From assembly GCF_964340395.1 (NCBI RefSeq), contig NC_135554.1, positions 8,281,475 to 8,345,474 on the forward strand: 64,000 bases of DNA, read 5' to 3'. The DNA is from Glandiceps talaboti. Lineage: Eukaryota; Hemichordata; Enteropneusta; Spengelidae. Shown piece by piece: positions 12,501 to 25,400 of this stretch (the first letter of the stretch is position 1; each line of letters begins with the position of its first letter). The notes beneath the pieces are model-generated. The model saw nothing but the letters and a program-made list of their open reading frames with translations. It was not told where the DNA came from and made no database searches. The translations under genes were made by a program, and so were the position numbers.

Positions 12501-14393
12501 CGGGGGAGGGGGTCCTAGGTGGTCTCGCCCTAGAAGCCCTGGTGGATTTGTACTCTGAAAGCCAATTTTAGGCTATTCAAACCCTTTCAGGCAATAACCT
12601 CCAAGATTTACTAGACAGCATCATCAAGTATCAGGAACTATTCTTTATTACTTACACAGAGATGAAATATGTTCTTTTAAAGTAAAATGGCATCATTATA
12701 ATAAAGATCAGCCCATCTAATGGCAGTGTCATTGGTAGGGAAGATTTGGAGTTTTAAGGCAATTTTATACTATCTTGGCAAACATTTCACATCTTTAACA
12801 GGCAATATTATCTCGAATTAGCATAGGGTGAAAATATTTAAGAAAAGTTTAATATCATTATGACAGTAAATTGGTTGGTGCATCTGATTGTTGGTTGAAT
12901 ACATGAGTGACCTCTGGGGATTGGGAAGTCCTTGGGGTTTTCCCCCTGGCAGATCTGGAGGGTTTTTTTCTATTAAGGCAATCTTTAGGTATTTCATAGC
13001 CTTTAAGGTAATATTTCCAAGCTTTGAAAAGCTAACGTAAATGTAGTCGTTTTAAATGGGTTACCAATGTCACATAAAAGTGGGCCCGTAACATATTGGT
13101 ATAGGGGCATTAATTTTGTATGTATAGTAAAGGCGCTGGTATGTTAGAGATCATTATTTATTCTTACCTAGAGTATAATAGAAACTGGAATCTGATGAGA
13201 TGTGGTGATTTGTATTGCCGATGGCATGTAGTGTCCGAAATAGAAAGTGCATTAATCCCTTCCGAGTTCATACTGAAGTTAGAGTAGAACAATTTAGATT
13301 AACTTTTATAAACTATCTGTGAAGATTACCATTACGAAATGTCCAAGTTCACTTTGCCCCAAAATCCAATATAAGTGAAGCAATGATTATGAAACAGCCA
13401 AGCATTTACATGACATGTTCTGTAAACTAGTGTGCTAGCTAGATAATACATGTATACGCACATGTATACTTATGTTTGAACTCTTACGCGGCGTAATATT
13501 GATGTAAGAATTGATGTAAGAAACAGGGACAAGAACAAATATTTACATGTACCACATTTCAGACAAAGCTATATGCCATTGTAGAAAGGGATTTGTTGGT
13601 TCTATCACAATCCTAAACACAATGACCCCCCCCCCCATCCACAATTTTCAAAACAGCATACCCCCCCCCCTGCCAATTTCAAAAACAGGGTGACCCCAAA
13701 ACCATCCCTCAACCCCCCCCCCCGGCCGAAGAAACTGACCGGTCCCTTAATGTAATATGAGCCTCTCATTCAGAAATGAAACTCTTGGCAATGTATTTTG
13801 AAAGAGGGATCAAAGTGGTGTAATAAGATTAATTAATTTTAAAATCCAATACCGAACGGCCACCGAATACCATGGTATGTATTGGAAAATAGAGATTGCA
13901 AGTATCCTTTAAAGGAAGATATTGAAGCTCCAAATTTCTTTCTTTCGTTTAAAACAAATACTAGAGTCACGCACTTTCATATGGAAATGAATCAAGATGT
14001 TTTAATAATGGTAGAGACCCTGGGCTTACTCTACCTCAGAAATGTTACGAATTTTGTTATCATAGCCAGTCTGATGTTAAGACAAATGAGTCAAAGATAT
14101 CGTTATTACCAATTCCATTGAGTCTGGAAAATGAATTACAATGACGACACCACTCGGCTAAGATCATCATTTTTAAGTGACTAAATCCACTCAAATTAAT
14201 TCATGATTTTTTAAAATATGTTTCAGCGAAAACAAGCAATAAAAAGGATGGAGACATGGTTGAGAATTCGTTTGCCGAGATAGAACATCGACTCGAGCGA
14301 GTAAATGAATTGGTTGACAGTTTAAGTCGTACGACAAGATTTGAGACACCGCTCGATAAACTGCAGATGAAGAAACACATTCTCAAATCTTAG
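538..14393 (+). CDS. Polycystin-1-like protein, 3' seven exons (partial)
   Basis: Exons 538-1231, 2393-2519, 3070-3305, 5825-5978, 7927-8595, 11121-11657 and 14227-14393 (stop TAG) join in one frame for 860 residues. The 5' part (GPS and most of PLAT expected) is outside the window. In order: end of a PLAT domain (CNRWLAVDKDDG), a membrane segment at RVQRLSCCLSLLF typical of PKD1-type proteins, three further helices, then the TRP-like half. That half has S1 (QMVIVLYGILFYSLL), the extracellular polycystin domain (DDYWKWM onward), S2-S3 in exon 5, S4 (RFLKLLRFNRRMKLL), S5, a pore stretch (TLRGLYTISVGKF) and S6 (INLVVIINILIVIIND). The last exon encodes a short likely coiled coil (IEHRLERVNELV). 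By family, it should be a large plasma or ciliary membrane receptor-channel subunit. The donors of introns 2 and 3 are GC, not GT. A member of the PKD1L group is more likely than PKD2, because the extra N-terminal helices and PLAT are present. Confidence 0.9.
1252..1500. repeat. (TATG)n / (TACG)n microsatellite in intron 1
   Basis: Long TATG repeats with an inner block of TACG (about 1400-1430) lie just inside the first visible intron of the polycystin-like gene. Long open frames here on both strands are repeat artefacts (Cys-Met-Tyr-Val or His-Thr-Tyr-Ile runs). Confidence 0.95.
2711..2981. repeat. (GACA)n, (CATA)n and (CA)n compound microsatellite
   Basis: Blocks of GACA (2711-2790) and CATA, with short CA runs between them, fill most of the 550 bp intron between the second and third visible exons of the polycystin-like gene. 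Confidence 0.95.
4551..4787. mobile_element. GC-rich hairpin element (MITE-like)
   Basis: The ends are imperfect inverted repeats: ACGTTGGTGGCGCACTTT at the left and AGTGAGCCACCAACGTT at the right. Nested inverted matches lie inside (TTGTTGCGTTGCTAGGAAGG against CCCTTAGCAACCAATTGCAACAA). The segment is far richer in CG dinucleotides (GCGCGAGCGCGAGCC) than the intron around it. Fold-back ends, small size and lack of coding capacity fit a non-autonomous DNA element. No target duplication was confirmed. Confidence 0.5.
5039..5094. repeat. (CAT)n microsatellite
   Basis: About 18 CAT/ATC trinucleotides in the intron between exons 3070-3305 and 5825-5978. The rest of that 2.5 kb intron holds dispersed C/G-tract repeats (3790-3930, 5330-5460) and no recognisable gene. 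Confidence 0.9.
6458..7715. repeat. Dispersed element of ~145 bp tandem units, copy A
   Basis: It opens with a perfect hairpin (ACCTCCCGTA, loop AGGG, TACGGGAGGT; 6458-6481), then a (TGTC)n tract. Next come about seven diverged ~145 bp units of the type AATGAATAATTTGCATAATTAATGATTTTCGG...ATATCTTAAG, and it closes with CTTACGGGAGG (7705-7715), the inverse of its opening. Copy B is at 19746-21144 and a decayed start of a third copy at about 16940-17075. There is no coding capacity, so it is probably a non-autonomous transposon or a satellite-bearing element. Confidence 0.8.
9815..9965. repeat. Dispersed repeat, direct copy also at 17878-18008
   Basis: The string from CAGTTATACTCCTTTCCGAC to ACCGTTAATCTATGAAAG is repeated with moderate divergence at 17878-18008, same orientation. 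It lies in the 2.5 kb intron between exons 7927-8595 and 11121-11657. The remainder of that intron shows no gene. Confidence 0.65.
11730..12960. repeat. Dispersed repeat in ~230-240 bp tandem units
   Basis: Successive units share the order: GACAGTAAGAGGTAGAGG, AGAGCTTGA, a CACCTCATG plus G-tract, CTAGAAGCCCT, CTCTGAAAAGTCAATTTTGAG, TTTACAAGACAGC. The same units occur in reverse orientation at 59990-61180, and one partial unit lies at about 18040-18300. The array follows the pore exon of the polycystin-like gene inside its last intron. Open frames within it are short and show no protein family. Confidence 0.75.
13610..13760. repeat. C-tract dispersed repeat
   Basis: Three poly-C tracts of nine or more, separated by short AT-rich strings, ending CCCGGCCGAAGAAACTGACCGG. 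The same ending, with the same GACCGGTCCCT context, occurs at about 61230-61258. Related C- or G-tract segments are at 1740-1860, 2157-2345, 3790-3930, 5330-5460, 11740-11870, 15570-15670 and 16100-16260. Confidence 0.6.
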
Positions 14394-14454
14394 AAAAATG
14401 ATGTTATGACACCTAAAAGTAGCTAATGGAGTGGTTACTTATTCATGTTGTTTT

Positions 14455-14543
14455 TATTATTATTATTATTATTATTATTGTTGTTGTTGTTGTTGTTGTT
14501 GTTGTTTTGGTGGTGGTGGTGGTGGTGGTGGTGGTGGTGGCGG
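14455..14543. repeat. (TTA)n(TTG)n(GGT)n trinucleotide tract
   Basis: Three consecutive trinucleotide repeats immediately 3' of the polycystin-like stop codon, probably in its 3' untranslated region or just beyond. Confidence 0.95.
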
Positions 14544-17500
14544 TGGACTTTGATACTGTCATCCACTGATATCCACCTTATAACATTTATGTCAAGAATA
14601 ATCGATAGTTAGAGAATTGATAAAATCTAAAACCTTTCGCTTTTGTAGCAAGTGCATTGTAATTGCCCATGTATATAGCTGCACGTATGACTAGGTACAG
14701 TAGAGAATGAGGTAAATCCCAACTACTGTAAACACTTCAGTGCTAGTATATCAAACATTCACATTCATAATACCTGTATGACCAATATAAGTTTGATATA
14801 ATCGACTCTTCGATTGTGTGTCACTCTTCTAAGAAAAGAGTTAGATTTATCAGTCTTTGTAGAGTTTGTGTAGTTGGTATCGTCCCAGTATTGCGACAGT
14901 AGTATTGATGTCGTGTAAGTATTATTAATAGTTGTCTACATCACTAGACTTTCAGGGGTGTCCTTCAAAAGCATAGAGTAAATTTACATGTTGTTCACAA
15001 CGTTTATTGCAGTACATGTACTTGAATAGCTTATTACATTTTGACAGGTGTTGTCTGCATGCAGATGATTGCAGATTTGGACTTTAAATCTAACTGCTAG
15101 TAAAAGAAACACGGCGTGTTCCAACTTAATTACTGAATGCTTTTGTTAACACCCTTTGATATTTCAGTACACTAGTACATCAAACCTTCACATTCATAAT
15201 ATTTGTCTGATTAACTTTTTGAAGAAATGTGTGGTCACTACTAAGCACGATTGTTTTACCCTCGAGAATGTTTATTAAGATATGGTGTAATTGCTGGAAG
15301 TGTACATGTATCAGCATTACACTCTTGGCACCTCACTGTAACTGATACGTCAGATGTCAGGAAGTAAATGCGAAACCACATCAAAATATGGTCAAGCTAC
15401 ATTGGCAGATAGTTTGTTTACGATTGAGTGTTGTACAAGTAAATACTTGAATTGATGAAAGTCAAGAGGGGATCGCACTTGAAATGTATCGATGTTAAAT
15501 ATATGTCTATGCACAAATATTTGCACTATTGTTGTACAAAGAAATCTATAATACTACCCCACTGTAGTAAGGGAGAATTCAGTAATTACATGGGGGTTAG
15601 GTGGTGGGTGACTTTTTAGAGACTGTTACTTAGGGAGGGCCATATTTTCGAAAATGGAAATTAGGGGACAGCGACATTTAAATTTGACTTATTTTTCAAC
15701 TACCTTTGCATTATTTTGTGATTTTGGCATGATCCCATCGCCCCCACCATATCATAACATACCAATGAAATGCAGAAGTAAATGGGGAACAGTATTGTAA
15801 GATATTGGGGATAATGTGGTGGAGTACAAACGTTGCCCTAGGTCCTGGAGTTGTCAGTTGAGCATTAATCTACTCATTGGGCGTTCTGGCCTTCAGATAA
15901 GGGAATTAGATTCAAGAATTGATTTCATGCAAACTCAAACTCTCTACGATAATAATAGGAAGCAACAAATGCATTTAAACTATCAATGTGGTGGGGTTAT
16001 ATACAGACAAAAATCACAGTCTCTAGTGGGATTCGAACCTAGGACCTCCTGACAACTAATCCATAGGGAGGTTGTGTTAACAATGTTTCTTTCCCTGAAA
16101 TATTTCAAAAAGAGGAGGGTCATATATTTTAGTGAAAGGAATTGAGGGAGGGTTACTTTTTAGCACAACGTAAAATGCTGAGGGTCATATTTTGTAGCGC
16201 AGACCGGGCTTGATTTTCTTCGGCCCTTCCTTCCCCCAGTAATTACAGAAGGTTCCTAATATACTGGTTGGCCGCATTCTAAAAGTTAACAACTCAGCTA
16301 CGACAGTAATGTGAAGATGTTGCTCGTACTAATTCAAGTAATGCTAAAATGATTGTTATATTAAAGTAAGGTCATACGCCAACCAGTGTATTTCAAAACA
16401 GTTGCATCTTTTGTTCAAGTTATTCCTAAACTTGGTAGTTTATTATTTGCTTGTGTGTACAAAAAACATTGAAGTATCGTGATAGCAGCCGTACCCACGG
16501 ATTCATATTCGAGTTTGCGAGACTACGATTTACATCCAATCTAAACCAGAACAAACAATTACGTTTTAACCAAATTATAAACGTTAATATTTCAAAGATA
16601 TCGTCATCCAAACATAATATGGTCACGTTCATAAAATAAAACGGTGCACAGATACAACACGCCACCTACGCTCTACATGATGAATCCGATTTGTGTGGCT
16701 GTTATGTAACGAGTGTTTGACATGGGTGAGATGTTTCCAGATATTTCTGGATGAGAGTAATAATGTAACACCATTACCTTCTTGGTCTCTAAGAATGTAC
16801 ACTATTACCTTACAGCAATGCATAACTTTAACAAGTGCAAAGTTTCAACGTGTCGAAAGTACCAATAATAAAGCTTGCGTTACTTCAGTCCTTGTCACTG
16901 TGTGATTTTTTAGCTTCCATAAGAGAACGTTATGTGCTAGTGATGTGTATGTGTGTGCCTGTCTGTGTCTGTCTGTGTCTCATTCTTTGTTTAGGGTACT
17001 AACTAGAACTGATTAGGTTTAGACAATCCTATGAATATTCAAATGAGATATGCATAAGTAAATGCATTCCTTAAATTGTATATAGTAAAAAGGGGAGAAG
17101 GGGACTCCGAACACCATCAATATTAAAAGCGTGTATGACATTGCGTTTACCATATAACCAACTATGGTTTGTTAGATCAAGTTTGTTAATAAGTGGAAGT
17201 ATTTCCAAGGCTGGTTAAACTTGATTATTTTGTTCGGGAATACTCCATTTGTATAAAAGGTCAGCAAGCCACGCGACCGGTTTGTCAAGATTATTAACCG
17301 TGGTATAAAGGTAGGTTAGCAGGGAAGACATTGGCGATACGTCCCCGGGTCGATTCCTAGTTGACCCTTCTTTTAAGACGTTTCTGACCGGCTGTTGGGG
17401 TCCTTCATCAGTCGCAGTTCTGTCTAACGACACAGTGTTCCCGCATTTGTTTGGTTTAAAATTTAATTTTGTTCATCCAGCAGAGATGCAAGTATTTCGA

Positions 17501-19447
17501 TCAGAATGTGATCAGCCAGGCTTTTTGCAGCCTTGCTTTTAGAGGCAGAGGACTTCAGTTTAGTTTTGACATGTATGTCTTTAACATTTTTGTGAAGTGA
17601 GAAGTTTTACTTTGAAATCATTGACTGCGCGTTTATAATCGGATGAGGTGCAAAGTATTGATGACAGAGATTTCTGAAAAATCACGAGACGTTGAAATAA
17701 AGTGCCAAACTTGGCACGTACAGTTGGTCAACAGGTTTTTTTTAAGAGGGGACTATCTGCCATGGGTGACTTTTGAGTACCCCCCCCCCCCCCCATCAGA
17801 GATGGCATCCAAGATCGTTGGCTAAATCATATAAATATGTATATGCCTGCTTCTATTTCGGTTTAGAATTTCAAACTTTACACAGTTATACTCTTTTCCG
17901 ACTCTTCCCGGAACTCAATTTCATTTAGTAGACGCTTTTCAGTTAACAGGACACTTTTGTCACAAAGAAAGTGTCTGCATACCGTTAATCCATGAAAGGA
18001 ACCGTCCATTGATAAAGTATAAAACTGTTTGGGAAATGGTCTCCCCTAGTGGTTCTGGAGGTTTCATGATTCCTAAAAACCAATGTAGGCTATTCAGTCC
18101 ATTTTTTGGCCTTATCCAAACTTTACAAGCCATCAACAACATGCAATTAGCAACTACATGGGTTTCGATTTTGTTTTTGTTTAAATTAATGACATCTTGA
18201 AACTAAAAGGTAGAGGAAGAGCTTGAGATGACGATATATCCACCTCACATGGGGGTCCTAAATGGTCTATCTTTAGAAGCTCTAATGTTGACTCTTAAAG
18301 CTTAAATTAAAGTTCACAATTCTCCGTAATCGTGAGGAGAATGGGTATAACAAACTTATTAATTCATTCTGAATCATTCAAAACAAGAACGTTCTGGGAA
18401 TGATATTGTATCATTCTCCCCTTACTTTTATCTAACCCAAACTAAAACGTTTTAAGATTATTTTAAGCAATATATTTCCTAATCAAACTCCAATATAAAA
18501 GTACCCTCATGAATTAGGTATCCACGTCATGACGGGTTCTAAGCTACACATATTGATTTTTTAAACCAAATATGGCCGACCGTAATTAGGTAATTAGGCG
18601 AGGTAACTTTATTGTGAACTTTAACCCAGTTCAGTACCTTTCTATCAGTCGCTAGTCGGGTTAGCCTGTTCTCGTTTGCAGCTCGTCTGGTAAGCTTACC
18701 CCTGGAAGGAACTTCAGTGACTGCGAAAAAGATTTCAAAGTAATTTCTCCCCAGCCGCCACTTAAGGTTTTGATTTTTGATTTCCTAAGGCACTTTTTAT
18801 ACATATTAATTAAACGTAATTACTATGCATATGTTAAGAAATATGGGTTATTGAAGAAGTTATAAAATAAGGAACCGCCAAGCATACCAATCAGAGAGAG
18901 TTGTGGGTAAGATATTGTAAATATGTATATATGTATGTAAGATCGCCCGGTCAAACGAGGCCAGCTTCAACTTCCGGGTCAAATCAGCCGCTTTCTAAGA
19001 TCCGCTTTCTAACTAAAATTCGTTACTTTGTGACCTTGCTATTTTTTACCAAGGTCGTTTGAAGCACATAAGAATCCACTTTTTTGTGTGTGTTAAATTT
19101 ATCAACTTTCCAGTTCGTATCAAGGAAACAATGAGCGAAAAACCGAGCCATCGGCGAAAAATCAGTATTCCTACATTTATTTTACTGGCACGAAAGAAAA
19201 AATTATCAGTTGAGGTTTACGCTTTTACACTATCTAAAATGCTGGATTCTGGTGAAAGTTACAATGAGATGAAAATACCCTAACATACGGCCCGAGAGCA
19301 GCCATTCAAAGTGTAACGCCAACGGCCCCGAAGGATAGGTTGCAACTTGTATGCAAATGAAGGTGCTACGATCTGACTCTCCACGCTTGTACAAGGGTGA
19401 CTATTTAATTGCCGGAGTTTGATCGGACAATTTACACCTCCAAAACT
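14544..19447. other. Intergenic region with repeat remnants only
   Basis: No gene could be supported here. Recognisable content: C/G-tract dispersed repeats (15570-15670, 16100-16260), a tRNA-derived SINE tail (about 16010-16085, - strand), a decayed copy of the ~145 bp unit family (16940-17075), a dispersed repeat (17878-18008) and a partial unit of the 11730-12960 family (18040-18300). Bases 18780-18925 match 52621-52760 closely (AAATATGGGTTATTGAAGAA and on) and may mark the upstream reach of the BHMT tandem duplication. Confidence 0.6.
16010..16085 (-). repeat. tRNA-derived SINE remnant with intact B box
   Basis: On the - strand, GGTTCGAATCCC (16028-16039) is a perfect RNA polymerase III B box. 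It is preceded by an anticodon-arm-like stretch and by GTTAACACAACC, which resembles the 3' half of an A-box region. No complete tRNA cloverleaf can be drawn, so a decayed tRNA-derived SINE fits better than a tRNA gene. Confidence 0.5.
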
Positions 19448-22400
19448 ATGGCTTCAGATGCAAAGAAGGCTAAACAGGTGAGTGTTTGAATCAAGACGAT
19501 TTGTACAAAGTTGTCATGGTGTTATAACTTTCCTTTCATGGTGTATTATTGGTCGGTACAAAACACAGGACCTGATACAGTTCAAGCCAGGCCAGGCCGC
19601 CAGGTCAGATAGATATGGACTGAATATTATTTTTGGATTCACATTCACATTCGGATCCAAAAATCCACCATCTGTTTTTATTTGCAATATATATTGGTTT
19701 TCATGGCAAATTTCACCTTCCCATACATTATTTTTCATGATTTTCACCCCCCATAAGGGTACGAGAGGTATTAAAATACAAATGTCTGTCTGTGTGTCTG
19801 TCCGTCTGTCTGTCTGTCTGTCTGTGTCATCATTTTCTAAAATTCGGCTGGCTCAATTGTAATGAAATTTGGAATATATAATATTTAGGGTAGCTAGACC
19901 TGATTAGGTTTTCAGCCAAATCGGTTAATGTTTAATTAGAGAAATTTGCATATTAATGAAATCAAATAATTAAGCAATATCTTAAGACTGCATACTTCAA
20001 TTTCAATATAATTTAGCATATTCGTCATAACAACATACATTTGTCCTATAAAATTTGATGATGTACCTCACAGCGTTAACGAATAATTTGCATAATTAAT
20101 TATTTTTGGTAATTAGGCTATATCTTAAGAATGCATGCTTCATATTCAACATAATTTAGTACATACGTTAACCATAAGAAAACACACATGTCCTATAAAG
20201 TTAGTTGATGTACCTTACAGTGTTAATGAATAATTTGCATAATTAATGATTTTCGGTAATTAGGCTATATCATAAGAACACATACTTCAATTTCAATACA
20301 ATTCAGTGCACATGTTAACAATAACAATCGCACATGTCCTATAAAGTTAGTTGATGTACCTTACAGTGTTAATGAATAATTTGCATAATTAATGATTTTC
20401 GGTAATTAGGCTATATCTTAAGACTGCATGCTTCAATTTCAATACAAATTAGTACATATGGTAACCATAACAAAGCGGATATGTCATATAAAATTTTTGA
20501 GATAGTTTAGTTTTAATGAAAAATTTGCATAATTAATGATTTTAGGTAATTAGGTTATATCTTACGATTGCATACTTTGATTTCAATACAATTCAGTACA
20601 TACATTAACTATAACAAATTGTGTATTTCCTATAAAGTTAGTTGATATACCTTACGGTGTTAATGAATAATTTGCATAATTAATGATTTTCGGTAATTAG
20701 GCTATATCTTAAGACTGCATGCTTCAATTTCAATACAAATTAGTACATAATGTTAACCACAACAAAGCAGGTACGTCCTATAAACTTTGGTGCTATAGCG
20801 TACAGTTTTAATGAAAAATGTGCATAATTAATGATTTTAGGTAACTACGTTGTATCTTAAAAATGCAAGCTTCAAATTTCGTAAAATATTATACTTATAT
20901 CAACCATAATAATACGCACCTGTCCTATGAAGTTTGTTGCTACAACTTTTACCTTTAATGAGTATTTTGAATAATGAACTATATTCAGTAATTAAGCAGT
21001 ATCATGCACTCTTCAAATTCCGTATAATTTGGCACATACATTAACTTAAGAAAGCACGTTTGTCCAAAAACAAAGCCTGTTACCATACTTTTTATTTTTA
21101 TTTTAATGGGTTATTTGCATAATTAGTGATTCCCTTACGGGAGGCATTCAGTTTAAATCTGGTTATCAATGTTTGCAAAGGTTTACCCTCTGAGTTAAAG
21201 GGAGACAGATTTCCAGTTGTGAAACAGTCACCTGCTAGATTGTTTATATTTATCTTCGGGATATTCTAGTTCCATGACGGACAGTATACACACTTTTACC
21301 GTCTAGTCAAGGTCCCCAACAATTGCACATAATTCTGTGCTCCCTCCAACAGAGTTCATATAAACATGATGACATCCTCGCGTCCCCATGTGATCTTATT
21401 TTAAACAAACTGGAGGAGGAGTTTGACATTTGCATATCATTATTACGTGCCAAAATCCCGCAATAGTCAAAACATGGTCAAAACAGCTGTATCAAATGTA
21501 TTAATGTCAATTTGTGATGGATTACTACTGGCATGCACCATTCGTTTTTCGCTCACCATGACGTTCAAACACACTTGACACCTTTCGTTGGGACCTTGAC
21601 TAGACAGTAAAAGTGTGTATACTGTCCGTCATGGAACTAGACAACTTTGGGGATTAATGTCCCAAAACATTTTATTCTTGAACGAGCAAGTAATTGTCAC
21701 TTCATTCAGCCAAGCCATTTTTGTATTTGTACATTCTTGTCCTAAACATATTTGGTATATTTTAGCTCTGCAAATTGTCCTGTGTTATCAATAAATACTG
21801 AAACTACACGAAATGTGACTACTTTCCCATATGAGTGTCTGCCATCTTTTTTGTTTTTCAAGTGCAGCATTCTGCAGTTGCCAAAATGTCTTTACTCTTG
21901 AATGCACCCAGTACATACAAGAATAATTGTGAAATTTATGTGAAAAATGTAATTCCTTGAACACAGTCTTTGATCTAGGACGCGTAAAAATGGGGGCCAT
22001 GAGGGGCCCCATGCTTATCAAAAAGGGGACCATTCAAAAAAAAGGGGGGGCATGAAAAATGGACCAAATTTTAGCCCATATTTAGGTGTCCAAAAGTGAG
22101 AAGATAATATTAAATTGCTGATAAAGACATATCATTAGGAAAGCTAGATATTATGTGTACCTCAATTGTGTGAATACTGGAATACTGAAATGTAAGTTAT
22201 GCTAACCATATTAGTTGTTGAAATTTACCAACAATATCAATGGATGACGGGCTGCAAGAGAACAAACAAAAGACGGGTAAGTATTTCTCAGAATTCTTTA
22301 TTGCTACAAGCAATAACATTTGCGTATATTAAAGTTGTAATAGTATGTACAACATTATCACAAAAAGTGCCAATTCTGCCAGGATCAAATTTTCCTAAAC

Positions 22401-25400
22401 TTTTAATGAAGCTTGTTTAAAGTACTTCACTTGCACTCTTTTACAGAATTCTGGTGGTCTTTATCATTTGCATGTATGGTAGAGTTGAATCTTATAATTT
22501 CTGCAACCTCTCACTAATAATTAAATTGATTTTCCTTGGTTTTCTTACAGGTACGGTAAACCTTGCCCTCATCTTCAAAATGCAGTCAGTGCCTCATGGT
22601 CAGCCATCTCCTAAAAAGAGAGAGAAGTTTGACATTTGAAATTTTGTTATCAATATAATTTGCCTAAAGCAAACATCATATTATGTAATTCTTATGGTTC
22701 ACATCAGCTTTCATCTAATCAAAAAATATTGAGTCTGTCATTGAAAAATAAATTACAGTATTGCCTATCAATTTAGAGTACGTGAAAATAAAATTTGGAA
22801 AATGAGGTTTTCATGAAAAAAGACTTTTGTGAAAGGATAGGTTTACGGGCAGCTGTATCCATCTCAATCACAATATTACAAATATACACTTTAAATTTGG
22901 CAGGATTAAAATGTGGCTGCTGAAACAAAGAAAAAAAAACATGTTTTTTTTAAATAGATATTGAAGGATAAGAGCGTAGTACATGAAAATTTCACCGTTA
23001 ATTGCCATTACGGTCATTATGACGCTTTGGGAATAGGGAAGTACTGAGGTCATACACTGTAGCGATCGATGCTATGATATTGTCGATTGACACTCAAAAG
23101 TTTTAAGAAAGTCCTAACGTTCCAAGAATTACCGTTCGTAATATTAGATTACAACTGGACACTTACCATTTGTACATTGGATTAGGGATGACCTAGTCCA
23201 GCTTGTAGATGGATTAAGTCAAGACTCGATCCTGATTCTGATCCTGTCCCTTCCTCTCTCCCTTGTTTAGGGTCGGTGTCAGAATTGAGTCCTGTACACC
23301 AAGCTGGATGAGGATAATCACGATCAATGTTACATGGGGCCCAGGTGGGAAATTCAAGACGAAAGGAAAATCAACAAAATACATGTATAATGCGAAATGA
23401 AAACACAAGTGACGATTACATGCAAGTAATCAGAGTTCATTTCTTGGAGATCATTTTCAAATAATTGTGAACTTGTCAGTTGAAATTGATTGCACATGTT
23501 TAATGTTCATGTGTTCGTAGCTCAGCTTTGCCGTTGAACACATGCTCTTAACGTTATACATATGTACCTGGGTAATATTACGACTCTGATTTGTTTTCTT
23601 GTCCGCCTCATGACGTTCAGATATGGGTTCCTAAATTACAGGTTCTTCAACTGCCTCATTTGTTGCAGTAACATTGATAGACTGTCGCAAAAACCAGAGG
23701 GTATACATTGCCGGTGTGCCATGTCAGCAGTTTCATGTTATACATAGCATCGATCCCCAGCTCCGCTCCGTAAACCCCCAATTAGTAATGTCAACAAAAC
23801 AACGTGGTTGTCTGCACATGCTCTAACGGTTTTACCATAGTGCATATATTACCCACATTCCATTGTGACAACTCACGTTATTCTCATACCAACGGACTCA
23901 CATAGATGGATGGGTAATAAATACTACAGCTAAACTGTCTGCCATTGCCTGGCACTCAGCAGGGACTGGGCTTTTTTCCGAGCTCAGACCGAGCACATGT
24001 ACATCAACCAGGAAATTTCTTGCACCTGAAATCGTGCACACAGATCAAAAGCGCACCGATCATGATTTGTGTGCACAAATTGCACAATGGCGTGGCCTAG
24101 ATCAAAAACTGTGAACAGAAGACACTAATTGCGTGCCGATTTTGAAAACAAAGATAACTGCATATATGATGGTGAATTGTTGAGAAAAAATAACCTGACA
24201 ACTAATCAAAATTCTACACCAATTCACATCTTTGGATCTGAATGTGAATAAAAAAAATATTCAGTCATTACCTGAACTGGCCTGACCTGACCTGGCTTGT
24301 ACCTGCATTTTGTACCAACCGATTATGTTCAGTCGACATGCATGCTAGTAAACTGCGAATCACATGGTGGCGTACCCTGCCAACTCACTGAACACACATG
24401 TCAGTAAATTGTCTCAAAAGTGGTCTCTCCTGGCCTTATTACTGAGAAGGCTTGTCGTCAAAATTTAATCTTTTTATCGTTACTAAAGATAAATGATGTA
24501 GGGATTTTCCACTTTCACTTTCGTGTTCCAAACTTGGAGTGTTTCGGGCATTTGTTATCATTAACTGTTATGTTAGTGTAATGCTACAAAGCATTGGCTG
24601 AGTAAAAAGTAAGTGAAACGTGAACTTCAAAACAAAAAAGTTGGTAAAGTGCAGAGTATCATTTCGTAAGCAATGAACACTGCAATCGGGCCAAATCAGT
24701 ACCTATTAATCACAGAAAGTATCAGAAAAGCAGTCAGAAACATCTGAACAGTGCATATGCAAATATGTATTGTAGGTGTTCATGAATGGTGCATTGGTAC
24801 ATGGTGGGTGGTGATACTATATCTTATACCTGGCGGCTGGCTGTGATTGTCCTTGAAATAATGGGGGCCATTGACGGTGTCTATCTATTATGATTGACAG
24901 ATGTTACTTGAATTTGAATATTGCCAATGTCGATACACAACTCCAATTTGAGTTTCTTTGGGTAAATCAAAAAATGGGGAACATGTTTGGTGATTTTATT
25001 TTAATTGAAAGAAGTTTTTGTTTTTCATGAATAAGTCAAAAATGAGTTTAAAAAATCATTTCTTCTTAATTGCATTAAGCACAAAGGGATCCTTGAACGC
25101 TTGGAAAATGGTGAGATTGTGGTCGGAGATGGTGGCTTTGTGTTTGCCCTAGAAAAGAGAGGGTATGTGAAAGCTGGTCCGTGGACACCTGAAGCAACTG
25201 TGGAGAACCCAGAAGCAGGTAAGATATGTGTTCTTTGTGCTTATTTGTGAAAATAGACACGAACTTGTATACCCATTTCTGTCTCATTGTTCCAGTATGT
25301 TTTAAATGGGTCATTAATTTTAAATAAACAAGATATTAATTGTTTCTAAGCAATCTCCAGTGAGCTTCATGTCATTGTGATATTCTGCAATTATTGATTC

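Noticed and set aside
16010-16085. A tRNA gene on the - strand
   Set aside because: Only the B box and T arm are convincing; no complete cloverleaf or A box.
24955-25000. A proximal first exon for BHMT copy 1 (ATG near 24974)
   Set aside because: The candidate would leave phase 1, which does not fit the phase-0 start of exon 2; the 19448 ATG fits.
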